53,784 bases of DNA. It comes from Acidimicrobiales bacterium. Lineage in GTDB: Bacteria; Actinomycetota; Acidimicrobiia; Acidimicrobiales; MedAcidi-G1. The stretch is from contig JAAZXC010000006.1 in assembly GCA_014240365.1 (NCBI GenBank), forward strand, positions 1 through 53,784, given 5' to 3'. Positions 6,721 to 15,695 of the stretch are shown one piece after another. The notes under the pieces were generated by a model, which was given only the letters and a program-made list of their open reading frames with translations, searched no databases and was not told the origin of the DNA. Position numbers and translations under genes: made by a program. Within the stretch, counting starts at the first letter, position 1. Each line of letters begins with the position of its first letter.

Positions 6721-8690
6721 GCGCCACACTCCCGACCATCACCGGCGTACTCGTCGCCAATCGTGGCGAGATCGCCCGACGTGTCTTCCGCACGGCGCGC
6801 TCCATGGGCGTGCGCTGCGTCGCCGTCTTCGTGGACGCCGATGCCGACGCTCCATTCGTCACCGAGGCCGACGAGGCCGTACGCCTGTCCGGCGGATACC
6901 TGGACGGCGAGGCGATCATCGCCGCGGCGCTGTCCACCGGTTCGGATGCCATCCATCCCGGCTACGGCTTCCTGGCCGAGAACGCCGCCTTCGCCGCCGC
7001 CGTGGAGGCCGCCGGCATCATCTGGATAGGTCCGTCGCCCGAGGTCATCTCGTCGATGGGCGACAAGCTGGCCGCCAAGAAGGCCGCAGTGGCTGCTGGC
7101 GTACCCACCCTTCCCTCCTCGAACGACCCGATGGCCGACGACGAGGTCGGCTATCCGATCCTGGTCAAGGCGGCGGCAGGCGGCGGCGGCAAGGGCATGC
7201 ACCTGGTGGAGCGCCCCGAGGACCTGGCTGAGGCGGTGGCCACCGCCCAGCGGGAGGCCGCCAGTTCGTTCGGCGATGACCGGGTATTCCTGGAGCGCTA
7301 CGTGGCCCGCTCCCGCCACATCGAGATCCAGATCCTGGGCGACGCCCATGGGGGCCTGGTCCACCTGGGCGAGCGGGAATGCTCGATCCAGCGTCGCCAC
7401 CAGAAGATCATCGAGGAGTCGCCGGCAGCCACCCTCAGCGCCGAAGAGCGCCACGTCATGGGTGAGTCGGCCCTGAAGCTGGCCCGCGGCATCGGCTACA
7501 GGTCGACGGGAACCGTCGAGTTCCTGGTGGACGAGACCACGGGAGAGTTCTTCTTCCTGGAGGTGAATACCCGACTCCAGGTCGAGCACCCCGTCACCGA
7601 GGAGGTGACCGGAATCGACCTCGTGCGCGAGCAGCTGCGTGTCGCCGCCGGTGAGCCGTTGGGCTACGGCCAGGACGACATCGGCTTCACCGGACACGCC
7701 GTCGAGGCCCGCCTCTACGCCGAGGACCCGACAGCCGGGTTCCTCCCCGCCACCGGCACGCTGGTCGCCTGGCGCCCCGCCGACGAACCTGCGGTCAGGT
7801 GGGACACGGGCGTCGAGGAGGGCAGCCACGTGGGTGTCGACTTCGATCCCATGCTGGCCAAGGTGGTCGCCCACGGTCCGACACGCTCCGAAGCGGCAGG
7901 TCGCCTGGCCCTGGCCCTGGAGCGGATGCACCTCGGCGGCGTGACCACCAACCGGGACTTCCTCGTGGCCACGCTCCGCCACGAGGCCTTCCTGGCAGGC
8001 GACACCACCACCGACTTCATCCAGCGCTACCCACCGGGCAGCGGACCCACCGTGGACGAGGCGACGGCACGCCAGTTGGCGATCGCCGCCGCCATGTGGC
8101 TCCAGGGCCACAACCGTGCGGCGGCCCGGGTCCTGGACCGCATCCCCAGCGGCTGGCGCAACGCCCGGATGCCGGCGCAACAGGTCCTCCTCGCGGTCGG
8201 CGCCACGGAACACGACGTCCGCTACCGCTCCCAGCGGGACGGATCGTTCACCGTTGACGGCGGTCACCTCGCAGTTGTCCATCGCTGGTCGCCCATGGAC
8301 CTCGATGTCGAGGTTGACGGCGTCCGTCGAACGGTCCGGATCACTCTGGCCGCCAACCCCGCTGGCGACGTGGTCCACCTCACCGGTGCCGGCACCACCA
8401 CGTCGTTCCGTGTGGTTCCGCGCTTCACGGTGCCCGGGGCCGAAACGCCCAGCGGCGGGCTGGTCGCCCCCATGCCGGGCCGGGTCCTGGAGGTCCGTGC
8501 CGCTGTCGGAGACACGGTCACCGCCGGACAGACGATGCTGCTGCTGGAGGCCATGAAAATGGAGCACCACATGACAGCGCCATTCGACGGAACGGTGACC
8601 GAGGTCAGGGTGACAGCAGGGAACCAGGTCGACAACGGTGCAGTGCTGCTCGTCATCGAACCGGACGAGGTTGAGGGCGGGGACGACTGA
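6717..8690 (+). CDS. Acyl-CoA carboxylase, biotin carboxylase/BCCP (alpha) subunit
   Basis: A 657-residue fusion of biotin carboxylase and biotin carboxyl carrier domains. GVLVANRGEIARRVFRTARSMG opens the ATP-grasp carboxylase. The glycine-rich ATP loop is AAAGGGGKGMHLVE (about residues 153-166), and EFFFLEVNTRLQVEHPVTEEV (about 280-300) is the catalytic carboxylase signature. The C-terminus has the biotin site EAMKM with Lys at about 614. ATP and bicarbonate carboxylate the biotin, and the upstream beta subunit transfers it. The start is GTG overlapping the beta stop. The next gene begins one base after its TGA, so the operon is tightly coupled. This subunit structure is shared by MCC and GCC, so the substrate is not fixed by this gene. 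Confidence 0.94.
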   Translation: MSATLPTITGVLVANRGEIARRVFRTARSMGVRCVAVFVDADADAPFVTEADEAVRLSGGYLDGEAIIAAALSTGSDAIHPGYGFLAENAAFAAAVEAAGIIWIGPSPEVISSMGDKLAAKKAAVAAGVPTLPSSNDPMADDEVGYPILVKAAAGGGGKGMHLVERPEDLAEAVATAQREAASSFGDDRVFLERYVARSRHIEIQILGDAHGGLVHLGERECSIQRRHQKIIEESPAATLSAEERHVMGESALKLARGIGYRSTGTVEFLVDETTGEFFFLEVNTRLQVEHPVTEEVTGIDLVREQLRVAAGEPLGYGQDDIGFTGHAVEARLYAEDPTAGFLPATGTLVAWRPADEPAVRWDTGVEEGSHVGVDFDPMLAKVVAHGPTRSEAAGRLALALERMHLGGVTTNRDFLVATLRHEAFLAGDTTTDFIQRYPPGSGPTVDEATARQLAIAAAMWLQGHNRAAARVLDRIPSGWRNARMPAQQVLLAVGATEHDVRYRSQRDGSFTVDGGHLAVVHRWSPMDLDVEVDGVRRTVRITLAANPAGDVVHLTGAGTTTSFRVVPRFTVPGAETPSGGLVAPMPGRVLEVRAAVGDTVTAGQTMLLLEAMKMEHHMTAPFDGTVTEVRVTAGNQVDNGAVLLVIEPDEVEGGDD

Positions 8691-8691
8691 C

Positions 8692-10473
8692 GTGGCCGAA
8701 CCGATCCGCATCGCCAACTGTTCCGGCTTCTACGGCGACCGCCTCTCGGCCGCACGCGAGATGGTCGACGGCGGCCCGATCGACGTGCTCACAGGAGACT
8801 GGCTGGCCGAACTGACGATGTTGATCCTGGCCCGCACCCGTGCCAAGCGCCCGGGCGCCGGCTACGCCCGGACCTTCGTGACCCAGATGGAACAGGTCAT
8901 GGGCACCTGCCTGGACCGTGGCATAAAGGTCGTCTCCAATGCCGGCGGGCTGGACCCGGACCACTGTGCCGAAGCCGTGGCCGATGTCGCCGCCAAGCTG
9001 GGACTGTCCCCGACCATCGCCTACGTGAACGGTGACGACCTGATCCCCAGACTGGACGACCTGCTGGCAGCCGGCGTGGACCTGCCCGACATGGCCACCG
9101 GCGAGCCGCTGGCCGACCCGGGCCGCTTCGTCAGCGCCAACGCCTACCTCGGATGCTGGGGCATCGTGGACGCCCTCGAACGCGGTGCCGACATCGTGAT
9201 CACCGGTAGGACCACCGATGCCGCCGTCGTCTGCGGACCTGCAGCGTGGCACCACGGATGGGAACGAGACGACTGGGACGCCCTCGCCGGAGCCGTCGTC
9301 GCCGGCCACGTCATCGAGTGCGGCACACAGGCCACCGGTGGCAACTACTCGTTCTTCACCGAGGTGCCGGGGCTGACCCGGCCGGGATTCCCGTGGGCCG
9401 AGATCGCTGCAGACGGCTCGACGGTGATCGGCAAGCACGACCAGACCGGCGGCGAGGTCTCCGTAGGGACGGTCACATCCCAGCTCCTCTACGAGATCGG
9501 CTCCCCGGCCTACCTTGGCCCCGACGTGACCGCCCGATTCGACACCATCCAGCTGGAGCAGGCGGCACCCGACCGGGTACGCATCCACGCCACGAAGGGA
9601 GAGCCGCCCCCCTCCACGCTGAAGGTCTCCATGAACGAGTTGGGTGGCTTCCGCTACGACCTCTCGATTGCCCTCACCGGCCTGGACGTGGAGGCCAAGG
9701 CCGCCCTCGTGGAGGAGGCGTTCTGGATCGCCTGTCCGAACGACCCCGACGACTTCGATGCCGTCGAGTCACGGCTGGTACGAACCGACAAGGCGGATCC
9801 GGCATCCAACGAGGAGGCGGTGGCGCAGTGGTGCCTGACCGTCAAGGACTCCGACGAACACAAGGTCGGACGGGGCATCTTCAGCGCCATGACCGAGTTG
9901 GCGCTCGCCAGCATTCCCGGCTTCTTCGCCGTGAAGAGCAGCGGCAGCGCCCGGCCCTTCGGCGTACACAGGTCCGGCCTGGTTCCCGCCGACCTGGTTC
10001 CCCAGCACGTGGTGGTCCTCGGCGGGGACCGGACGGTGGTCGAATCCGTGGCACCCGAGGCCGTCGTCGAGGTAACCCCGGCTGATGGACCAGGCACACC
10101 GGTGCCCGATGGACCCACGGTCGCCGTCCCACTGGGTCGGATCGCCGGCGCCCGCTCCGGCGACAAGGGAGGCGACGCCAACCTCGGGGTGTTCGCACGC
10201 AGCGACGCCGCGTGGGCGTGGCTGGACGACCACCTCACAACCGACCGCCTCCGGGAGCTCCTGCCGGAGGCCGCCGGACTCCAGATCGAGCGGCACCGCC
10301 TGCCGGCCATCCGGTCGCTCAACTTCATGCTGCGTGGCCTCCTGGGCGAGGGCGTGGCCGCCTCCACCCGCCAGGACGGCCAGGCCAAGAGCCTGGGTGA
10401 ATGGCTCCGCGCCAGGATCGTGGACGTGCCCGAGTCCCTCCTGGAGGACGGCGCACCAGTGGCTGGGACATGA
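8692..10473 (+). CDS. atuA: AtuA-family (DUF1446) acyclic terpene utilisation protein
   Basis: About 593 residues from GTG 8692, one base after the carboxylase stop. The N-terminal part IRIANCSGFYGDRLSAAREM, then LTGDWLAELTMLILARTRAK and NAGGLDPDHCAEAVADVAAK, is typical of AtuA proteins. The C-terminal about 110 residues form the separate AtuA-like domain with ARSGDKGGDANLGVFARS. AtuA is required for citronellol/geraniol catabolism in Pseudomonas, but its reaction is not settled. Placement with a biotin-dependent carboxylase and a LiuC/AtuE-like hydratase supports an atu-like branched acyl-CoA pathway. The stop overlaps the TetR ATG by four bases. The substrate class is inferred. Confidence 0.88.
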   Translation: MAEPIRIANCSGFYGDRLSAAREMVDGGPIDVLTGDWLAELTMLILARTRAKRPGAGYARTFVTQMEQVMGTCLDRGIKVVSNAGGLDPDHCAEAVADVAAKLGLSPTIAYVNGDDLIPRLDDLLAAGVDLPDMATGEPLADPGRFVSANAYLGCWGIVDALERGADIVITGRTTDAAVVCGPAAWHHGWERDDWDALAGAVVAGHVIECGTQATGGNYSFFTEVPGLTRPGFPWAEIAADGSTVIGKHDQTGGEVSVGTVTSQLLYEIGSPAYLGPDVTARFDTIQLEQAAPDRVRIHATKGEPPPSTLKVSMNELGGFRYDLSIALTGLDVEAKAALVEEAFWIACPNDPDDFDAVESRLVRTDKADPASNEEAVAQWCLTVKDSDEHKVGRGIFSAMTELALASIPGFFAVKSSGSARPFGVHRSGLVPADLVPQHVVVLGGDRTVVESVAPEAVVEVTPADGPGTPVPDGPTVAVPLGRIAGARSGDKGGDANLGVFARSDAAWAWLDDHLTTDRLRELLPEAAGLQIERHRLPAIRSLNFMLRGLLGEGVAASTRQDGQAKSLGEWLRARIVDVPESLLEDGAPVAGT

Positions 10474-11132
10474 CCACCGAGGCATCGACGCTGGAATCCA
10501 CCGAGCTGGTCCGTCGCCTCCGGTCGGTGCCCGCTCCCCGCCCCGTGCTGGACCGCGACCGCGAAGCCAGGCTGACCGAACGCCAACGCGAGGTCCTGGA
10601 CCGGCTCGGCAACCTCTTCGACGACGGCTTCGCCGACCTCACGATGGCCGACATCGCCGCAAACGTCGGCTGCTCGCTGCGCACCCTCTACGACCTGGCC
10701 CCCAGTCGGGACGAGCTGGTGCTGACGGTCATCGACCGGAACCTCCGCCGAATCGGCCGAGGGGCCATCTCGGCTATCCAACCCGACCTGGCTCCGCTGG
10801 TGGCCATCAGGTCCTATCTGACGGCGGCCAACCTGGCGGTGGCGGCCACGACGCCGGCCTTCGCCCGGGACCAGGCGGCGACACCGGCCACACACAGGCT
10901 GGTCACCGCCCACTCCGACTACCTGGTCGCCATCACACGGGCACTCCTGGACCTGGCCGTCGAACGTGGCGACATCGCACCCACCGAAACTGCTGCCGTA
11001 GCCCGGGTCGTGGCCGGCCTGGGCGCCATGTTCGCCCTGCCCGAGAACCTCGAAACGATCGACTCAACCCCGAAGGAGGCAGCCGACTCCATGGTCGACG
11101 TCATCCTGCGTGGCCTCACGACCGGCGCCTGA
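10470..11132 (+). CDS. TetR-family transcriptional regulator
   Basis: About 220 residues from ATG 10470, overlapping the atuA stop. The N-terminal helix-turn-helix is REVLDRLGNLFDDGFADLTM then ADIAANVGCSLRTLYDLAPS and RDELVLTVIDRNL (about residues 30-85), a textbook TetR DNA-binding domain with TLYD in place of TLYY/TIYR. The C-terminal helical domain would bind an effector, plausibly an acyl-CoA of the pathway. An internal, cotranscribed repressor gene suggests autoregulated control of the operon, and the palindrome at 5029-5052 is the best candidate site in the window. A role like AtuR is inference. Confidence 0.88.
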   Translation: MTTEASTLESTELVRRLRSVPAPRPVLDRDREARLTERQREVLDRLGNLFDDGFADLTMADIAANVGCSLRTLYDLAPSRDELVLTVIDRNLRRIGRGAISAIQPDLAPLVAIRSYLTAANLAVAATTPAFARDQAATPATHRLVTAHSDYLVAITRALLDLAVERGDIAPTETAAVARVVAGLGAMFALPENLETIDSTPKEAADSMVDVILRGLTTGA

Positions 11133-11152
11133 GCGCCATGAACGGAGAACCG

Positions 11153-11950
11153 ATGCACGTCCACGACGTAGCTGCCGACCTGGCGGCCGAACAGCACGCC
11201 CTCGACGACATCGTGTCCGGTCTGGACGATGCCCAATGGTCGACGGACACGCCCAGCCAGGGTTGGACGGTGGCCGACCAGGTCGCCCACCTGACCTACT
11301 TCGACGGGGCGGCCGCCACCGCCATCACCGACCCCGAGGCATTCCGGGCATCCATCGGAGACCTCATGGACGTCGCCGGTGGAGGCGGTGACGCCGTGGA
11401 CGACCTGACCCTGGGTGCCTTCCGGACCCTTTCCCCAACAGCGCTGCTGGACGTCTGGCGCTCGGGCCGCGCCCGCCTGGCCGATGCGGCAGCCACGCTT
11501 GCCGACGACGACCGGGTGGCCTGGTACGGGCCATCCATGGGTTCCAGGTCCTTCCTGACCGCCCGCCTCATGGAGGCGTGGGCCCACGGACAGGACATCA
11601 TGGATGCGGTCGGCGGTGACCGGCCCCCGACCGACCGCCTCCGCCACATCGCCCAGTTGGGCGTCATCACCCGTGCGTGGTCATACGCCAACAGGAGAAT
11701 GGAGGCACCGGCAGGCGAGGTCCACATAGCCCTCGAGGCACCGTCCGGAGAAGTGTGGACCTGGGGTCCCGATGATGCCGCCGACACCGTCCACGGCCCC
11801 GCCGAGGACTTCTGCCTGGTGGTGACCCAGCGACGCCACCTGGACGACACCGGACTGAAGGTCAACGGCGATGTGGTCCGTGACTGGCTGGTCCGGGCGC
11901 AGGCCTTCGCCGGCCCACCCACCGACGGACCCGGACCGGGGAGCTTCTGA
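11153..11950 (+). CDS. TIGR03084-family putative metal-binding protein (DinB/MDMPI-like fold)
   Basis: About 265 residues if started at ATG 11153 (GGAG five bases upstream); ATG 11138 would add five. It has the pattern DLAAEQHALDDIVSGLDDAQ then GWTVADQVAHLTYFDGAAA, with the first metal-ligand histidine of the DinB/maleylpyruvate-isomerase-like fold. LMEAWAHGQDIMDAVGGDRP carries the second HGxD ligand site. This matches the actinobacterial TIGR03084 family, whose activity is unknown. Related mycothiol-dependent isomerases use such a metal site. Its fixed place between the regulator and hydratase makes a pathway role likely. The stop overlaps the hydratase ATG by one base. Confidence 0.85.
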   Translation: MHVHDVAADLAAEQHALDDIVSGLDDAQWSTDTPSQGWTVADQVAHLTYFDGAAATAITDPEAFRASIGDLMDVAGGGGDAVDDLTLGAFRTLSPTALLDVWRSGRARLADAAATLADDDRVAWYGPSMGSRSFLTARLMEAWAHGQDIMDAVGGDRPPTDRLRHIAQLGVITRAWSYANRRMEAPAGEVHIALEAPSGEVWTWGPDDAADTVHGPAEDFCLVVTQRRHLDDTGLKVNGDVVRDWLVRAQAFAGPPTDGPGPGSF

Positions 11951-12708
11951 TGGCACTTGTGGAAACCCACCTGGACGGCGGCGTCCTCACGGTCACCCTC
12001 GCCGACGAGGAGAACCGCAACGCCCTCAGCTCTGCGCTGGTGGGCGAGCTCGTCACCGCACTGGACGCTGCCGATGCAGACCCTTCGGTTCGCGTCATCG
12101 TGCTCACGAACAGAGGGCGCGTGTTCTGCGCCGGCGCCGACCTGACCGAACGCTCGTCGGATGGAGCGCCGAAAGCGAAGGTCGACACCGCCGACCTGTT
12201 CAGCCGATTCAGCCGATCCCCGAAGGTCTATGTGGGACGCATCAATGGGCACTGCGTAGCCGGTGGCATGGGGCTGGCTGCCGCCATGGACCTGTCGGTG
12301 GCCATCGACGATGCCAAATTCGGCTTCACGGAGGTGAGACGTGGGCTGGCCCCGGCCATGATCTCGGTGCTGTGCCTTCCCAGGATGAGGCCCGCCGACG
12401 CCGCCGAGGCAATGCTCCTGGGCAACCGCATGACCGGTGCCGACGCCGCCCGCATGGGCCTCGTCAACCGGGCCGTACCAGCCGACGAGATGGACGACGT
12501 GGTCGACGGCTTCGTCGCCGACCTGCTGGCCGGTGGCCCTGATGCCCTGGCCGCCACCAAGCGGCTCCTCACCCGGGTGCCCGGAATGTCGACCGAGGAG
12601 GCCTTCGCCTGGACCGCTGAGCTCTCAGCCGAACTGTTCCGGAGCGACGAGGCGATCGAGGGAATGCGGGCCTACCTGGAGAAGCGATCCCCCGACTGGG
12701 CCGGCTGA
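11950..12708 (+). CDS. Enoyl-CoA hydratase, LiuC/AtuE-like (methylglutaconyl- or isohexenylglutaconyl-CoA hydratase)
   Basis: A 252-residue crotonase. NRGRVFCAGADL (about residues 54-65) forms the first oxyanion segment and GHCVAGGMGLAAAMD (about 99-113) the second. The signature FGFTEVRRGLAPAMIS (about 122-137) is characteristic of the 3-methylglutaconyl-CoA / AtuE subgroup. The first glutamate of classical hydratases (GGxxE) is replaced by Gly, while the Glu in TEVRRG is kept, as in that subgroup. With the carboxylase it would perform carboxylation then hydration of a branched alpha,beta-unsaturated CoA. Choice of leucine or terpene substrate remains open. It is the last gene of the operon and converges on pntB. 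Confidence 0.87.
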   Translation: MALVETHLDGGVLTVTLADEENRNALSSALVGELVTALDAADADPSVRVIVLTNRGRVFCAGADLTERSSDGAPKAKVDTADLFSRFSRSPKVYVGRINGHCVAGGMGLAAAMDLSVAIDDAKFGFTEVRRGLAPAMISVLCLPRMRPADAAEAMLLGNRMTGADAARMGLVNRAVPADEMDDVVDGFVADLLAGGPDALAATKRLLTRVPGMSTEEAFAWTAELSAELFRSDEAIEGMRAYLEKRSPDWAG

Positions 12709-12738
12709 CTCGACCCTTCCGGCTCGTCAGGGCGCTGA

Positions 12739-14121
12739 TCAGGCGTTGAGGAGGGCGGTGACTATGTCCAGGACGGCCTTCTTGCCGTCGCCGAACAGCA
12801 TCAGGGTGCCGTCGGCGGCGAACAACGGGTTCGGTATCCCGGCGAACCCCGCACCCAGGGACCGCTTGATGACCACGACCGTCCTGGAGTCGTCGACGTT
12901 CAGGACAGGCATGCCGGCTATCGGGGAATCGGGATCGGTCCGGGCCAACGGGTTCACGACGTCGTTTGCGCCGATCACGATCGTCACGTCCGTCTGGGTG
13001 AACATCGGGTTGACCTGGTCCATGTCCAGCAGGCACTCGTAGTCGATCTCGGCCTCGGCCAGCAGGACGTTCATGTGCCCCGGCATGCGCCCGGCCACCG
13101 GATGGATACCGAACACGACCTCGGTCCCGGCGTCGTTCAGGGTCCGCATCAGGTCCCGGACGGCGTGCTGCGCCTGGGCAACGGCGAGGCCGTAGCCGGG
13201 CACGATCACCACCCGCTCGGCGACCTCCAGGATCATCGCCACCTCCTCAGCCGATGTGGAGGTGACCCGGTCGCCATAGACCTCGTCGGCATCGGCCACC
13301 ACGCCACCGGTGGCCATGGATCCGAAGACCACGTCGAACAACGACCGGTTCATGGAGGTGCACATGATCTGCGTGAGGATCACACCGCTGGCCCCGACCA
13401 GGGAACCGGCGATGACCAGCAGTGGGTTGTCCAGCACGAACCCGGCGGTTGATGCGGCCAGTCCGGAGAAGGCGTTCAGCAGGGCGATCACGACCGGCAT
13501 GTCGGCTCCCCCGATGGCAATCGTGCCCAGGATTCCCAGGAGCGCCCCTGCGCCCACCAGGAGCCAGAACCAGCCGGTGTCATACGGGCAGACCACCACC
13601 ATCACCGCTGCTGCGACAGTCACGATGGCCAGGACGGCCCGGAGTGCCCCCTGCCCACGGAAGCCACCCAGTGACAGCACCTCCTGGAGCTTGGCGAAGG
13701 CCACCAACGAACCGGTGAGGGTGACGACACCGATGAGCGCCGTCAACGCAGCGGCGATCGCCAACTGGTTGTCGACCATGCCCTCGTCCACCACCTGCAG
13801 GAACGACGCCCCGGCGACAAGCACCGATGCACCGCCACCGAAGCCGTTGAACAGGGCGACCAGCTGTGGCATGCCGGTCATCTGCACCCGGACGGCCAGG
13901 ACGACGCCGATGGCGGAGCCCACCACCAGGCCGGCCAGCAGCACACGGAAGTCCACTATCGACCGGTCCAGCAGCGTGGCCAGGATGGCTATGAGCATCC
14001 CGGATGCACCCAACCGGTTTCCGCGCGGTGCCGTGCGAGGTCGTGCCAGCCCCTTGAGGCCGAGGATGAACAGGATCGCAGCGGCCAGGTAGGCGACCGA
14101 GGTGACGTCGGCGGCGCTCAT
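12739..14121 (-). CDS. pntB: NAD(P) transhydrogenase subunit beta
   Basis: A 460-residue membrane subunit carrying the proton channel half (about nine hydrophobic segments in the first 270 residues) and the NADP(H)-binding domain III. Domain III shows VVIVPGYGLAVAQAQHAVRD (about residues 309-328), VVFGIHPVAGRMPGHMNVLLAEA and the NDVVNPLA block. The complex couples proton flow across the cytoplasmic membrane to hydride transfer from NADH to NADP+. The order pntAA-pntAB-pntB on this strand, with four-base overlaps at both junctions, indicates one transcript. Length matches the family (about 460). Confidence 0.95.
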   Translation of the reverse strand: MSAADVTSVAYLAAAILFILGLKGLARPRTAPRGNRLGASGMLIAILATLLDRSIVDFRVLLAGLVVGSAIGVVLAVRVQMTGMPQLVALFNGFGGGASVLVAGASFLQVVDEGMVDNQLAIAAALTALIGVVTLTGSLVAFAKLQEVLSLGGFRGQGALRAVLAIVTVAAAVMVVVCPYDTGWFWLLVGAGALLGILGTIAIGGADMPVVIALLNAFSGLAASTAGFVLDNPLLVIAGSLVGASGVILTQIMCTSMNRSLFDVVFGSMATGGVVADADEVYGDRVTSTSAEEVAMILEVAERVVIVPGYGLAVAQAQHAVRDLMRTLNDAGTEVVFGIHPVAGRMPGHMNVLLAEAEIDYECLLDMDQVNPMFTQTDVTIVIGANDVVNPLARTDPDSPIAGMPVLNVDDSRTVVVIKRSLGAGFAGIPNPLFAADGTLMLFGDGKKAVLDIVTALLNA

Positions 14122-14408
14122 GACCGCTTCGACCTTCCCGTCGAGAACATGGAGAGCATCCGGCCGGTCACGAGGAACCCGCCGACCACGTTGATCGTGG
14201 CCAGCACGACGGCAACGAAGCCCAGCACCGTGGTCAAGGTGGAGTGGTCGGTCCCGGCCGATACGAGGGCTCCGATGAGGGTGATGCCGGACACGGCGTT
14301 GGATCCCGACATCAGCGGTGTGTGGAGGGTCGACGGGACCTTGGAGATCAACTCCATGCCCAGGAATACGGCCAGCACGAACAGCGTGAGGGCTATCAAC
14401 AGGGTCAT
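14118..14408 (-). CDS. pntAB: NAD(P) transhydrogenase subunit alpha part 2 (membrane)
   Basis: A 96-residue integral membrane protein with three or four hydrophobic helices. It carries the conserved HTPLMSGSNAVSGITLIGALV, which is the PntAb signature. It supplies the small transmembrane part of the alpha subunit when that subunit is encoded by two genes, as here. Start and stop overlap pntAA and pntB by four bases each. Confidence 0.94.
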   Translation of the reverse strand: MTLLIALTLFVLAVFLGMELISKVPSTLHTPLMSGSNAVSGITLIGALVSAGTDHSTLTTVLGFVAVVLATINVVGGFLVTGRMLSMFSTGRSKRS

Positions 14409-15547
14409 GCCTCGGCCTTTCCGTCGCCTGCGGAAGCTTCCGTCCGCTGTTCCAGCAGGGAGAGGACCACCGGGTGTACGACCTCGCCGCCGGCAGCGAC
14501 CAGCATCCCGGTCAGCACGTCGTCGTCCGGGTCGACCAACGGCTCGCCGTCATTGTCCAGCATCCGCACCAGGTTGGTGATGTTCGTGGCGAACATCCTG
14601 GATGCCGTCACCGCCGAACCGGAGGCCAGGTTGGTCGGCGCCAACACGGTGACGCCACCATGGTCGACGTCGGAGTCGGCGATGCTCACCTCACAGTTGC
14701 CACCACGCTGGACCGCCAGGTCCACAAGCACCGATCCCGGGCGCATACCGGCGACCATGGCGGCGGTTACCAGTAGCGGGCTCTGGCGGCCGAGGATCTG
14801 GGCTGTCGCTATGACGATGTCGGCTTCGGCCACATGCGGGGTCAGGACCTCGTGGATCAGCGCCGCATCGGGCACGCCGCCATCCGGCGCGGGCGGTGGG
14901 TCGATCGTCTTCGCACCCAGGGACCGGATCTGTTCCAGGGCCTCCTCCCGGATGTCGAACCCCTCCACCACTGCGCCGAGGCGTCGGGCCGTGGCGATCG
15001 CCTGGAGGCCAGCAACGCCGGCACCCAGCACCAGCACCCGTGCCGGTGGAACGGTGCCGGCAGCCGTCATGAGCATCGGGAGTATCTTCGGTAGCCGCCC
15101 GGCCGCCAGGAGCACCGACTGGAATCCCTCCACGGTCGCCATCGAGGACAGCACGTCTACCGCCTGGGCGCGGGTGCTGCGTGGCACCAGGTCCAGGGCG
15201 AGCATCGTCGCGCCGGTAGCCCCCCCGCTGGCGGCGACATCAGGAAGCCAGAACGGGTCGAACAGCCCGATGAGGATGTGGCCGCCGCCGAGGTGACCGA
15301 GGGTCGTGCTGTCTGTCGGGCCGTTCACCGACACCACCACTCCGGCCTCGCCGAGGGTCGTAGCCAGGTCCGGGGCCACGGTGGCGCCCGCCGACAGGTA
15401 CGCCTCGTCGGACATGCCGGCTGCGGTTCCGGCACCCGACTCGACCACCACGAGGTGCCCGTCAACCACGAGTGCTGCGGCGGCCTCAGGGGTAACGGCG
15501 ACCCGGCGCTCACCCGCCATCCGTTCGCACAGCACCGCAATCCTCAC
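14405..15547 (-). CDS. pntAA: NAD(P) transhydrogenase subunit alpha part 1 (NAD-binding)
   Basis: About 380 residues from GTG 15547 (MRIAVLCERMAGERRVAVTP), preferred over an upstream in-frame ATG because AGGGG lies just before it and the family starts here. This soluble domain binds NAD(H). VLVLGAGVAGLQAIATARRL (about residues 165-184) is the Rossmann dinucleotide loop, and DIVIATAQILGRQSPLLVTAAMV matches alanine dehydrogenase/PntA proteins. It contacts PntAB and PntB for hydride transfer. Its upstream region is shared with the divergent MFS gene (about 150 bp); no convincing promoter could be assigned. Confidence 0.94.
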   Translation of the reverse strand: MRIAVLCERMAGERRVAVTPEAAAALVVDGHLVVVESGAGTAAGMSDEAYLSAGATVAPDLATTLGEAGVVVSVNGPTDSTTLGHLGGGHILIGLFDPFWLPDVAASGGATGATMLALDLVPRSTRAQAVDVLSSMATVEGFQSVLLAAGRLPKILPMLMTAAGTVPPARVLVLGAGVAGLQAIATARRLGAVVEGFDIREEALEQIRSLGAKTIDPPPAPDGGVPDAALIHEVLTPHVAEADIVIATAQILGRQSPLLVTAAMVAGMRPGSVLVDLAVQRGGNCEVSIADSDVDHGGVTVLAPTNLASGSAVTASRMFATNITNLVRMLDNDGEPLVDPDDDVLTGMLVAAGGEVVHPVVLSLLEQRTEASAGDGKAEA

Positions 15548-15695
15548 GGGACACCCCTGACCGGACCAACGGGCCACGGTCGCTCATCGACCAGCGCCGA
15601 ATCGTAGTACCAGCGCAGCAGCGAATGACCGTCCGGGATCCCGACAGACCTGAGGGGACGCCATCAGCCGACGGCCTGCTGGGTAGCGTGCCGCG

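Noticed and set aside
5098-6729. A 543-codon antisense frame across the carboxylase beta gene
   Set aside because: Shadow of a high-GC gene; no motif and no ribosome-binding site.
6393-8717. A 774-codon open frame on the minus strand across the carboxylase alpha gene
   Set aside because: It mirrors the GC-biased plus-strand gene; composition is His/Gly/Arg-rich and lacks any family signature, while the plus-strand gene has complete motifs.
10085-11152. A long plus-strand frame leading into the TIGR03084 gene
   Set aside because: Its first part is out-of-frame atuA and TetR sequence; the real start is the ATG at 11153 or 11138.
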